DNA of 64,000 nucleotides from contig CAJQQE010000001.1 of the NCBI GenBank assembly GCA_905480395.1, forward strand, positions 1 to 64,000, in the 5' to 3' direction. The notes under the pieces are model-generated. The model worked only from the letters and a program-made list of their open reading frames with translations. It made no database searches and was not told the origin of the DNA. Below, piece after piece: positions 15,563 to 23,712 of the stretch (position 1 is its first letter; every line of letters begins with the position of its first letter). The DNA is from an uncultured Phycisphaerales bacterium (GTDB taxonomy: Bacteria > Planctomycetota > Phycisphaerae > Phycisphaerales > SM1A02). The translations under genes and the position numbers were made by a program.

Positions 15563-16942
15563 GTGCCTCTCCATCGACTCGCCACGCTCCCCATCCGGTT
15601 CCTTGCCGCGTTTGTGTCGAGCTTTCATCCGCGCGCCCTCCCGCCGATGCTGCGTCGAAACTACGGTCGAGAATTAGCCGCATGGGCATTCCTTCCGCTG
15701 ATGCTCGGTGGCATTCAGAGTGGTGCGATGGGGGTCGTTCTCAAGAAGACCTTCGTCGGGATCCCGGATCTCCCAGATCAAACCCTCGACATCGCCGTCG
15801 CGGCGATCGCCGCGGCGACCGCCATCGGAAACCTCACCAGTGGCATCTGGGCGACGATCGCCAACGGGCGACGCAAGGTCGTGTTCCTATCCGGGCTGAT
15901 GCTCGCCACCAGCGGATGTGTCGCCACGATGGCCTTCATTCCGAGGACCGCGATGGGCGCCTGGAGCCTGGTGGCATTGGTGATCCTCGGTTGGATCTTC
16001 TGGAGCGCCGTCGTCACCATTCGGACGTCGGTCTGGAGAGCCAACTATCCGGATGCGGACCGAACGAAGATCACCGGACGAATCGCGACGGTACAGGTCC
16101 TCGTGATGGCGACCAGCGGCGTGGTCATCGGCTGGAGCCTCGATCAATCCGTGGATTCCATCCAATATCTCTTCCCGATCTTGGCGGCTTTCGGGGTGGT
16201 CGGCGCGATCATTTACGGCGGCGTCCGGCTCCGTGGCCAGAATCGGCTCGCTCGGGCCGAACGCCAGGGACACCACTCGGAGCGCCCGTCCCTCAATCCG
16301 TTCGCCGTGCTGCGTGTGCTCAAAGATGATCGAAGCTACGCGGGATACATGGCATGCATGATGCTCTTCGGCACCGGCAATCTGATGATCTCACCGACGC
16401 TGGTCATCATTCTCGAAGACGAGTTCGTTGCGAGTTACCAAACGGCGATTCTGGTCACCACGGTCGTCCCACTCGTCGTCATGCCCTTTGCCATCCCAAT
16501 CTGGGCCCGCCTTCTAGATCGGATGCATGTCATCTCGTTTCGCGCGATCCACTCGTGGGCGTTCGTCCTTGCCAGCTTGCTCTTTCTGATCGCAGTCGAG
16601 TTCCATCTGCTTCCGCTGCTATTCATCGCGTCCGCGATGCTCGGCATCGGTTTCGGCGGCGGCATGCTTGCCTGGAATCTCGGACATCAACACTTCGCGC
16701 CCCCTCATCGAGACAGCCAGTACATGAGTGTGCATGTGATGCTCACCGGTCTTCGGGGGCTCTTTGCCCCGTTCCTTGGTGTCGCAATCTTCACCGCCTT
16801 CGCGGCGAACGGCCATCCCGGCATGATTTATGCGGTGACCCTCGGCCTCAATATCGCCGGGGCGATCGGGTTCCTCCTGCTTCGAGCCCGGAGAAACGCG
16901 GCGATCGCGGCCGATCAGCCCGCGAGCCGGCCGACTGCGTAG
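15563..16942 (+). CDS. Major facilitator superfamily transporter
   Basis: 459 residues from GTG 15563 with about twelve hydrophobic segments in two halves, separated by a charged loop (GQNRLARAERQGHH) after the sixth. A basic loop (ANGRRKVV) after the second or third helix is in the place of the MFS motif A. LNLGHQHF-type and GIGFGGGMLAWNLGH sequences are seen in the second half. No substrate can be named. The start is uncertain: ATG 15647 (MLRRNYGRE) is just before the first helix and is a fair alternative; neither has a good ribosome site. The last 28 bases overlap the end of the Nramp-like gene on the opposite strand. Confidence 0.82.
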   Translation: MPLHRLATLPIRFLAAFVSSFHPRALPPMLRRNYGRELAAWAFLPLMLGGIQSGAMGVVLKKTFVGIPDLPDQTLDIAVAAIAAATAIGNLTSGIWATIANGRRKVVFLSGLMLATSGCVATMAFIPRTAMGAWSLVALVILGWIFWSAVVTIRTSVWRANYPDADRTKITGRIATVQVLVMATSGVVIGWSLDQSVDSIQYLFPILAAFGVVGAIIYGGVRLRGQNRLARAERQGHHSERPSLNPFAVLRVLKDDRSYAGYMACMMLFGTGNLMISPTLVIILEDEFVASYQTAILVTTVVPLVVMPFAIPIWARLLDRMHVISFRAIHSWAFVLASLLFLIAVEFHLLPLLFIASAMLGIGFGGGMLAWNLGHQHFAPPHRDSQYMSVHVMLTGLRGLFAPFLGVAIFTAFAANGHPGMIYAVTLGLNIAGAIGFLLLRARRNAAIAADQPASRPTA

Positions 16943-18294
16943 GCCACCGCGAACCCACCGAGAACCACGATGCCGAGCCACGACCAGACCCACCAGAGTC
17001 GACTTGGCCGGTCCTCCGCCGGGATGATGCTTGAAAAGACGGCGCGATGGTTAAAAAAGGCGAGCAGCGGAGCCACCATGAACGACGTGATGGTGACCAT
17101 GTCGACGAGCCCCGTGAAGGTGAGACCGCCCTTGCGGGCGAGCCCAAACCAGAGGATCAAGATCGCCCCGATCGAGCCGACCACAAAGGCGATTCCGTAA
17201 ACGCTGCGACTTCCCGTATCCACATCGGATGCGCGAACCGCTTCGGCGGACGGTGGCCTGTTCACGGTCGCCGGGGGAGATGTCGCGGTTCCGATCAAAC
17301 CGAACTGACGAATCAGCGCGGCCACGGTTCGAGGGAATCCGTCTGCAACGGTCACGGTGGTCGAGAGCATGGCGAGAAATGCGACGGAGGCGATCAACGG
17401 CTGCGACCAGGCTCCGAGGTTCGAGGTGTAGAGTTCGATCACCTGCCCGCAGAACGCGACCGAAGAGGACGCAAATTCAACGCCCGACCCGTGCATCACC
17501 GCAGCCCCCAGCAGCACGAAAGAGAGGGCGAGAAAGAGCGTCGCCAGGAACCCCGTATCGAAATCACCCAGCACGGCCTGCCGATCCATCCGTCGGCCGC
17601 GGGCGCGGGCCAACGTCCACAATGAGCTCCAGACCGCGATGTCGATCGGAGCCGGCATCCACCCCACCATCGCCGCCAGCAGATCGCGATCGGAGCCCGT
17701 CGAGAATGGTGGCAAGATTGTGATGTCATCGGCGGACATGTTTCTGATCGCTACTGCCGTCGCGATGATGGTCCCGATCACCAGCACGGGCATCACCACT
17801 TTCATCAAACTTTCGAGCAGTCGATACCCCCCCGAACCGAGAAGGATCGCCGTCAGTCCAAGCAGCAGTGCGGACATCGCGGCCGATTGCTCGCCACCCG
17901 TCTCGAATCCCAATGCACCCAACCCCACGCCGATCGAAGGCACCAAATTCAGCAGGAGCCCCGCACTCACCACAGTGACCGCCGCCAGGGTGGTGAACAG
18001 GATCGCGAGCGTCAGGAGGGCAAAAGTCACCAGAACCCAGAGCCCTTGCCGGCGATATCCCGCCAACAGAGATTCTCCCGTCACCGCCGCATAAAGCGGC
18101 CCGAAACGAAACGCGGGCAACTTGATCAAGCAACTCACCACCACGATGAACAACGCTGCAGTGCCCATTTCGGCACCGCCACGGGTGCTTTGCACCACAT
18201 GGGAGACGCCCACAGCGGCGCCGGCAAAGATCAAACCCGGCCCGAGCGCCTTCCACCGCGAGCGAAAATGGGATTGCTGATCTTCGTTTGCCAT
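16915..18294 (-). CDS. Nramp-related divalent cation transporter lacking DPGN
   Basis: 459 residues, about eleven membrane segments. The start GPGLIFAGAAVGVSHVVQSTRGGAEMG is the form of Nramp relatives found in many bacteria; the metal-binding DPGN of true Nramp manganese transporters is replaced by AVGVSH, so the ion may differ or the protein may not move transition metals. A second-half motif (MPAPIDIAVWSSLW) stands where MPHNLYLHS-like sequence occurs in Nramp. It is transcribed from just before rpsA in the opposite direction (start 18294) and overlaps the MFS gene tail by 28 bases. TAAATT on the minus strand 22 bases upstream may be its -10. Confidence 0.82.
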   Translation of the reverse strand: MANEDQQSHFRSRWKALGPGLIFAGAAVGVSHVVQSTRGGAEMGTAALFIVVVSCLIKLPAFRFGPLYAAVTGESLLAGYRRQGLWVLVTFALLTLAILFTTLAAVTVVSAGLLLNLVPSIGVGLGALGFETGGEQSAAMSALLLGLTAILLGSGGYRLLESLMKVVMPVLVIGTIIATAVAIRNMSADDITILPPFSTGSDRDLLAAMVGWMPAPIDIAVWSSLWTLARARGRRMDRQAVLGDFDTGFLATLFLALSFVLLGAAVMHGSGVEFASSSVAFCGQVIELYTSNLGAWSQPLIASVAFLAMLSTTVTVADGFPRTVAALIRQFGLIGTATSPPATVNRPPSAEAVRASDVDTGSRSVYGIAFVVGSIGAILILWFGLARKGGLTFTGLVDMVTITSFMVAPLLAFFNHRAVFSSIIPAEDRPSRLWWVWSWLGIVVLGGFAVAYAVGRLAG

Positions 18295-18349
18295 GACTTT
18301 GAGGATCCTATCGAGAAATTTACGGCTTTTGCTCGGGGGCGGGGGGCCC

Positions 18350-18355
18350 TATACT
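18350..18355 (+). promoter_or_regulatory. Probable -10 element of rpsA
   Basis: TATACT within CCCTATACTTT. The same 11 bases occur at 22512-22522 before the STN-like gene. It would give an rpsA leader of about 135 bases, long enough for autoregulation. Confidence 0.5.
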
Positions 18356-18496
18356 TTCCGATTCGTTCTCTCGGTCGGGACCCGAGACAACGAGCGGATC
18401 AAGTCGACAAGCGTCGACACCGTACTCGCACCAGTCCCCGGCCTGATTCGCCCGTCGGTATTCGGCGACGCGAGATCGAGGCAACCCCACCAAACC

Positions 18497-20263
18497 ATGG
18501 TCGATTACAACCTTATTGAAGACCTCGGGATTAAAGATCTCGAGGCCGAAATGCTACTCCGCACCGAATTCGGCGACGAGGTCGCCGAAGGCGACATGGA
18601 CGTGCTGCTCGGCGAGGACATGGACAGTTTCTCTGTCGGCACCATTCTGAGCGGCAAGGTCATTGGCTTCGCCGGTGACTTCGTCGTGATCGACGTCGGT
18701 CTCAAGAGCGAAGGCCTCGTCCCCAAGACTGAATTTGATGACGGCGCGGTTGATCTCCAACCCGGAGACGACGTTGAGGTCCTGCTTGAGAACACCGAAG
18801 ACGAAAGCGGCTCGGTCGTTCTCTCCAAGCGAAAGGCTGATCGCATCCGTGGATGGGAACAGGTCCTGCGAACTCGAGCCGAAGGCGACATCGTCGAAGG
18901 CAAGTGCATGCGAAAGATCAAGGGCGGCCTGCTGATCGACATCGGCGTTCCCGTTTTTCTTCCCGCCAGCCAGGTGGACATCCGACGTCCCAGCGACATC
19001 GGCGAGTTCATCGGCCGCAACGTTCGTGCCGTCATCCTCAAGATCGACGAAGAACGACGGAACATCGTCATCAGCCGTCGCAAGTTGGTTGAAGAAGAGC
19101 GAGAAGAAGCCAAGCGAACCCTACTCGGCTCGATCAACGAGAACGACGTGGTTCGCGGAACCGTCACCAACATCGCAGAGTTCGGTGCCTTCATCGATCT
19201 CGGCGGTATCGACGGTCTCCTCCATATCACCGACATGAGTTGGGGCCGGGTCAATCATCCTTCAGAGGTCGTTCGTATCGGGCAAGAGGTTGAGGTCAAG
19301 ATCCTCAACATCGATCGCGAAAAGGAAAAGATCGCCCTCGGACTCAAGCAGCTTGAAGCCTCTCCTTGGGAAGAAATCGAACAGAAGTACCCCGTCGGCT
19401 GCCGCGTGAAGGGCACCGTGGTCAACCTGATGACCTACGGAGCATTCGTCCGAATCGAAGAAGGCATCGAAGGCCTCGTCCACATCTCCGAAATGTCTTG
19501 GACCCGCCGAATCAACCATCCGAGCGAATGCGTTCAGGTGGGAGACGACGCCGAAGTGGTGGTTCTCGACATCGATAAGGAGAAGCTCGAGATCTCACTT
19601 GGGATGAAGCAGACCGAGGTCAATCCTTGGGAACTCGTCGCCGAGAAGTACCCCCCGGGAACGATCATCGAGGGCAAGGTCCGAAACCTCGCCAACTACG
19701 GCGCGTTCATCGAGATCGAGCCAGGCATCGACGGTCTTCTCCATGTCAGCGATATCTCATGGACCAAGAAGGTCGCGCATCCGAACGAAATCTTCCAGAA
19801 GGGCGAAGTCGTCAAGTGCGTGGTCATCGAGGTCGACCAGGAGAAGCAACGAGTCGGTCTCGGCTTGAAGCAGTTGAGCGAGGACCCGTGGATCGAAGCG
19901 ATCCCGACCGCGTATCGACCGGGCATGATCGTCAAGGGCACCGTCACGAAGATCACCAACTTCGGTGTCTTCGTCGAGCTCGAAGAAAACCTCGAAGGCC
20001 TGCTCCACATCTCGGAACTCTCCGACCAGAAGGTCGAGAACCCTCAGGACGTGGTGAAGGTCGACGACGAAGTCGATGTGAAGATCCTCCGGGTCGACAT
20101 CGACGATCGCAAGATCGGCCTCAGCCTCAAGCGAGCCCAGTGGGGTGCCAATGACGCCACGGACTACAGCGAGGAAATCAACGCGGACGGCGAAAACCTA
20201 CCTCCCAAGCGAGGCGGTATGGATAGCCACGGTGCGATGGGTACGGACAAGATCCAGTTCTGA
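18497..20263 (+). CDS. rpsA: 30S ribosomal protein S1
   Basis: 588 residues with six S1 RNA-binding repeats, starting near residues 45, 130, 215, 300, 386 and 472; the last four carry the well-conserved GxVxNxxxFGAFxxxxxGIxGLxHxSxxSW pattern (for example VRNLANYGAFIEIE, MTYGAFVRIEEGIEGLVHISEMSW). S1 recruits mRNA to the 30S subunit. The protein ends with a short tail (MGTDKIQF). ATG 18497 (MVDYNLIED) is chosen; the frame is open back to 18293, but a promoter-like TATACT lies within it. There is no Shine-Dalgarno sequence before this ATG, as in other rpsA genes whose translation is S1-regulated. Confidence 0.95.
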   Translation: MVDYNLIEDLGIKDLEAEMLLRTEFGDEVAEGDMDVLLGEDMDSFSVGTILSGKVIGFAGDFVVIDVGLKSEGLVPKTEFDDGAVDLQPGDDVEVLLENTEDESGSVVLSKRKADRIRGWEQVLRTRAEGDIVEGKCMRKIKGGLLIDIGVPVFLPASQVDIRRPSDIGEFIGRNVRAVILKIDEERRNIVISRRKLVEEEREEAKRTLLGSINENDVVRGTVTNIAEFGAFIDLGGIDGLLHITDMSWGRVNHPSEVVRIGQEVEVKILNIDREKEKIALGLKQLEASPWEEIEQKYPVGCRVKGTVVNLMTYGAFVRIEEGIEGLVHISEMSWTRRINHPSECVQVGDDAEVVVLDIDKEKLEISLGMKQTEVNPWELVAEKYPPGTIIEGKVRNLANYGAFIEIEPGIDGLLHVSDISWTKKVAHPNEIFQKGEVVKCVVIEVDQEKQRVGLGLKQLSEDPWIEAIPTAYRPGMIVKGTVTKITNFGVFVELEENLEGLLHISELSDQKVENPQDVVKVDDEVDVKILRVDIDDRKIGLSLKRAQWGANDATDYSEEINADGENLPPKRGGMDSHGAMGTDKIQF

Positions 20264-20302
20264 TCAAGTCTTACAAACCGCTCGCGTCATGACCACATGC
20301 AC

Positions 20303-20335
20303 ACACAGGCCCGTCCAGCAAGGACGGGCCTGTGT
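20303..20335. terminator. Bidirectional terminator between rpsA and the 28-residue peptide gene
   Basis: A perfect 14-base stem (20303-20316 with 20322-20335, ACACAGGCCCGTCC and its complement) and a 5-base loop, 40 bases after the rpsA stop and downstream of the small minus-strand gene. Neither side has a strong T run. Confidence 0.7.
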
Positions 20336-20414
20336 TGCGATGGTGCTTGGGAACGCCACTTCACCCAAAGAGGGATTCCCATCAACACGCACGAGAGAGT
20401 TTTCTGTCGGCTTC

Positions 20415-20501
20415 TCAGCACATGGCGAGGAAGGTGAGGCCGGTGAGTAGGACGAGTCTGCGACGATGAGCCGAAAATTGGAACAGCTGGACTGCGAGCA
20501 T
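20415..20501 (-). CDS. 28-residue hydrophobic peptide ending in Cys
   Basis: A very short ORF below usual cut-offs. It starts at ATG 20501 with a near-ideal ribosome site, AGGAG followed by an eight-base spacer, and reads MLAVQLFQFSAHRRRLV then a hydrophobic run (LLTGLTFLAMC) and stop. The basic HRRR followed by a hydrophobic stretch and a final Cys looks like a tiny membrane peptide or a leader. The strong hairpin at 20303-20335 would end its transcript. No family is known to me; it could also be a regulatory upstream peptide without a downstream gene. The strong ribosome site is the main support. Confidence 0.55.
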   Translation of the reverse strand: MLAVQLFQFSAHRRRLVLLTGLTFLAMC

Positions 20502-20547
20502 GATGTATTCTCCTGATCTTTGGTTGTTGGACACTTGATTCTGCCCC

Positions 20548-22410
20548 ATGCCAGAAGCGGGGCAAGGCACGAAGCCGAACACGCCCCCTTTCGAAGCCAA
20601 CCTTGACCGCATGGACCGCATGACCGGAACACCCCTCCATTTGAAGCCCTTCACCGCGATTCGCGCGACCGAAAACCGCCGTTCTCGGACGTGGGGATTC
20701 TCCGATTTTGCCTGCAGCATCCTTCTGCTCTTCCTGTTCTCCATGGAGATATCGAGTCTGGCAACGGCCGCTCCACCCGCGATCGACCAAGGAACCAACG
20801 CCTGGTTGCAGGCGCGAGTCTGGCTGGATGAGGGCAACCTTCCTTCAGAGTCCGACCCTCGCGCCGAGGTCGCCATTGAAGGCCTCGATGCGATCGGCGT
20901 CCTACTGAGAATGGACGGCAGGGTGATCGGCCGAGGTTTCGATCCTGCCGGTGATCCCCTGGCGCTCCGCCGCGCGTTAGGACGCGCGATCGCGCAGGCG
21001 TCCGGAGATCGAGCGACCAAGGATCTTCCCCCGTCGCTTCAGGACGAGTTGATCCGCCGACTCACCTTAGAAATCGAATTTGCCGGCAAGACCGAGCCAC
21101 TCCTCGGGAGCACGCTCGCCGCCGCGACCGGCCGCTTGCGTCCCGGCATTGATGGCATCGCGGTCCGACGGGGATCCATGATTGCCCGAAGTCTTCCCGG
21201 CCGGGAACTGGCGACCGGCACGGCGGGCGCATCCTCCTCAATCATCTTCCGCCTCCTCGATGAAGTCGGGCTACCTCCGCGAGATCTTCCGGAACTCCGA
21301 CGACTCGACAAGGTTTCGTTGCACCGATTCGAAACCCTCCGACTCGGGCAATCGACCCTGATGGACCTGCCTCGTGAGCTCTCGCGGAGCGGCTCCATCG
21401 TCGCGAGGTCTGCGCTGGAGAATGGAGTCACCCGCGACCTCCGTGGGCGGCTTTCCGCACATCTCATCTCGCATCGCCCCCCTCCGTCTCCGGACGCCTC
21501 CGAACGCCCCTCGCTTCTGGGAGATTTCAATCCGATCGCGAATCGCCACCTCCCTTTCGAGGCCAGAATTCCCGATCGGCTACTCGTCGCCTGGGCCCTC
21601 GCGATGAACGCAACGCTTGACCAAGATTTGCTCGCCGCCGGTTCGACGCCCAGTGAACTGCAGGCTGTCGCGGCCGCCATTCTCGACGAACTTCCCCCGG
21701 CATCGATGGGCGAGGCTGTGACCGTCGACCTTGGCCTACTGACCGCTGCGGCGCTTGAAGATCGCGATCGCATGGAGAAATTCCTGAAGTCGGCCGCAAG
21801 CACCGCCACCATTGGAGATCCGGTCGCCACCGCGCGAAGGGCCGCCGCACTCGGAAGTCTTCCGGTGGATCTGGTGGACAACGAAACTTTTCAGTCTCAT
21901 CTCGACGAGGCGTGGAATGCCAATACATCCATCGAATCTCTGATTGGCGCTTTCGAGTGGCTCTCGCTCGCCGAGTTTGCTCGTTACCAACGAACCGGCG
22001 AGCCATCCATTCGGATCTCAGCCCTGCGGGCCACTCGAGATGCCTTACTGCTCCGACAGATCGAAGATCCGCAGAGCGACCTTGACGGCGGACTTCCGCT
22101 TCGGTCAGGAGCGCGAACCATGGTCGATGCTCGAACGCTCCGGCCAGCCCTGGGTATGGCCATCCTCGCGCAAATCCCCGAAGCAGATGCGGCGGGACAG
22201 ATTCGAGCGATGAAGGGGCTCGAAGGCTTCCTCCGATTTATCCGGCAACTCATGCTTTCAGAGTCGGATGCCCGACTTCTTCCTGGCTGGCGACACGCCG
22301 CGGATGGCCTCCAGACCTCACCTTGGACCGCACAACAGTCCGTGGCCGCGGACGCCACGGCCCTCTTAGTTCTCTGTCACTTGCGATCCACACCCATCGA
22401 CGGTCCCTGA
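20548..22410 (+). CDS. Exported protein of unknown function
   Basis: 620 residues at most. A hydrophobic segment (SILLLFLFSMEISSLATA) followed by an AxA-like site looks like a signal peptide, preceded by a long basic N-region; the real start may be ATG 20611 or 20620. The mature protein is Arg/Ala/Leu-rich and mostly helical, with a segment IGVLLRMDGRVIGRGFDP and a later DGIAVRRGSMIARSLPG that faintly recall AMMECR1-like folds, and a helical C-terminal half with LRSGARTMVDARTLRPALGMAIL. I do not recognise the family with confidence. It is followed 241 bases later by the STN-like pair; co-function is not shown. Confidence 0.65.
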   Translation: MPEAGQGTKPNTPPFEANLDRMDRMTGTPLHLKPFTAIRATENRRSRTWGFSDFACSILLLFLFSMEISSLATAAPPAIDQGTNAWLQARVWLDEGNLPSESDPRAEVAIEGLDAIGVLLRMDGRVIGRGFDPAGDPLALRRALGRAIAQASGDRATKDLPPSLQDELIRRLTLEIEFAGKTEPLLGSTLAAATGRLRPGIDGIAVRRGSMIARSLPGRELATGTAGASSSIIFRLLDEVGLPPRDLPELRRLDKVSLHRFETLRLGQSTLMDLPRELSRSGSIVARSALENGVTRDLRGRLSAHLISHRPPPSPDASERPSLLGDFNPIANRHLPFEARIPDRLLVAWALAMNATLDQDLLAAGSTPSELQAVAAAILDELPPASMGEAVTVDLGLLTAAALEDRDRMEKFLKSAASTATIGDPVATARRAAALGSLPVDLVDNETFQSHLDEAWNANTSIESLIGAFEWLSLAEFARYQRTGEPSIRISALRATRDALLLRQIEDPQSDLDGGLPLRSGARTMVDARTLRPALGMAILAQIPEADAAGQIRAMKGLEGFLRFIRQLMLSESDARLLPGWRHAADGLQTSPWTAQQSVAADATALLVLCHLRSTPIDGP

Positions 22411-22514
22411 GTCAGAAATCGGCTCCATGGCACTCGCGTGTGCCTTGCGGCCCCGGGAACGCCTCTCAACGGCTTATTTTCCCGATACTCCAAGGATTCC
22501 GAGGATCCAAACCC

Positions 22515-22520
22515 TATACT
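22515..22520 (+). promoter_or_regulatory. Probable -10 element of the STN-like gene pair
   Basis: TATACT within CCCTATACTTT, the same 11-base string as before rpsA. It lies about 130 bases before ATG 22652. No clear -35 is seen. Confidence 0.45.
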
Positions 22521-22651
22521 TTTCGGATGCACCTATAGGTCATCCGGTCGATTGAATCTTCGTCTCGTGCGAATTTCACGACCCGTGGCTGAGAACCCGC
22601 TTCGACCCGCATCTGGTGGACGGAGCACCAACGCCGATGGAGATCAGAAGA

Positions 22652-23701
22652 ATGCACGCAACACCGATCCGATTCACGCTCGCTGCAGTCATTGCCGCCA
22701 CGATCGCACCGGCTTGGATGAGCCAGGATGCCTCCGCGCAGAATCTTTCCGATCGCCTCCGCGAGGTTGCCCGGCAACGCGATGCGGCATCGGCTCGAGA
22801 TACGAGCCAAGCGGCCCTTCTGGGAAGCCTGCTCTACAGCGATCTCAGCGTTGACTTTGATGAGACTCCCGCCCGCGATGCCTTCGCGTACGTCAAGCAG
22901 GTCATGGGCGTCGACCTCGTTGTTCGGTATAGCGATGACCGCCGCGGAATCGGTATTGATCCCGAGACCCCCATCACGCTCAAGACGACTGGAAAACCAG
23001 CGCTCACCATTATCGAAATGATGCTCGATCAGTGTGGCGATCTTGATCCCTGCACCTGGCAACTCCGCAAGGGGTTCATCGAAATCGGAACCAAGGAACG
23101 CCTCTCCGTACCCGCGGCGCGAAAACTCCGCATGTACCCGATCCGTGATCTCCTCTTCGAAGTCCCGTACTTCGACAATGCGCCCGAGTTTGATCTCAGC
23201 AGTTCGCTCAATGCGGGCGGCGGTGGCGGTGGCGGTGGCCAAGGCGGTGGTGGTGGCGGTGGATTTGGCGGCGGCGGTAGCGGCGGCGGCGGCGGCGGAT
23301 TTGGAGGCGGCGGTGGCGGCGGCGGTGGCGGCGGTGGCGGCGGTGGCGGTGGCGCCCCCTTCGGCAATCCTGAAGGCGAACCAGATCGAATCTCCGAGGA
23401 AGAGAAGGTCCAGGAGATTGTCGACATCATCTTGGAAACCATCGAACCCGACGCGTGGCAGCAAAACGGCGGTGACGCCGCGTCGATCCGATACTACGAG
23501 GGCGTGTTGATCATCCGGGCCCCCGATTACATCCAGCGACAAATCGGCGGCTACCCATTCGCACCGAGGCGGCAAGCCGCTCCGGCGCGGCCGCGAAACG
23601 GTCGGTACGTGACATTCACGGCACCAATCTCCATCATCGAGAATGTGAAGTTCAGAGGCACCACGGTGACCGGATCCGCCGGCAGCGCCGGCAATCCCTG
23701 A
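22652..23701 (+). CDS. Exported STN-domain-like protein with polyglycine linker
   Basis: 349 residues from ATG 22652, which has GGAG 9 bases upstream. A signal peptide (FTLAAVIAATIAPAWM, then DASAQ) leads to a region that looks like the short N-terminal domain of secretins and TonB receptors: LSVDFDETPARDAFAYVKQ, LVVRYSDD, then LTIIEMMLDQ and WQLRKGFIEIGTKE. Then comes a linker of about 46 residues that is nearly all glycine (23215-23352), and a C-terminal part with VDIILETIEPDAWQ and YYEGVLIIRAPDYIQRQIGG, similar to the N1-type repeats of secretins. No secretin channel domain follows, so it is a periplasmic or envelope protein of unknown role. The next gene, 11 bases on, is a paralogue. Confidence 0.75.
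   Translation: MHATPIRFTLAAVIAATIAPAWMSQDASAQNLSDRLREVARQRDAASARDTSQAALLGSLLYSDLSVDFDETPARDAFAYVKQVMGVDLVVRYSDDRRGIGIDPETPITLKTTGKPALTIIEMMLDQCGDLDPCTWQLRKGFIEIGTKERLSVPAARKLRMYPIRDLLFEVPYFDNAPEFDLSSSLNAGGGGGGGGQGGGGGGGFGGGGSGGGGGGFGGGGGGGGGGGGGGGGGAPFGNPEGEPDRISEEEKVQEIVDIILETIEPDAWQQNGGDAASIRYYEGVLIIRAPDYIQRQIGGYPFAPRRQAAPARPRNGRYVTFTAPISIIENVKFRGTTVTGSAGSAGNP
23215..23352 (+). repeat. GGN microsatellite coding for polyglycine
   Basis: About 138 bases of GGC/GGT codons broken only by a few CAA, TTT, AGC and GGA codons. It encodes the glycine linker of the STN-like protein. Such tracts are prone to length change by slippage in whole codons. Confidence 0.95.
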
Positions 23702-23712
23702 GGATCGCTCCA

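Noticed and set aside
23029-23442. A polyproline-rich minus-strand protein
   Set aside because: The prolines are simply the complement of the polyglycine codons of the STN-like gene.
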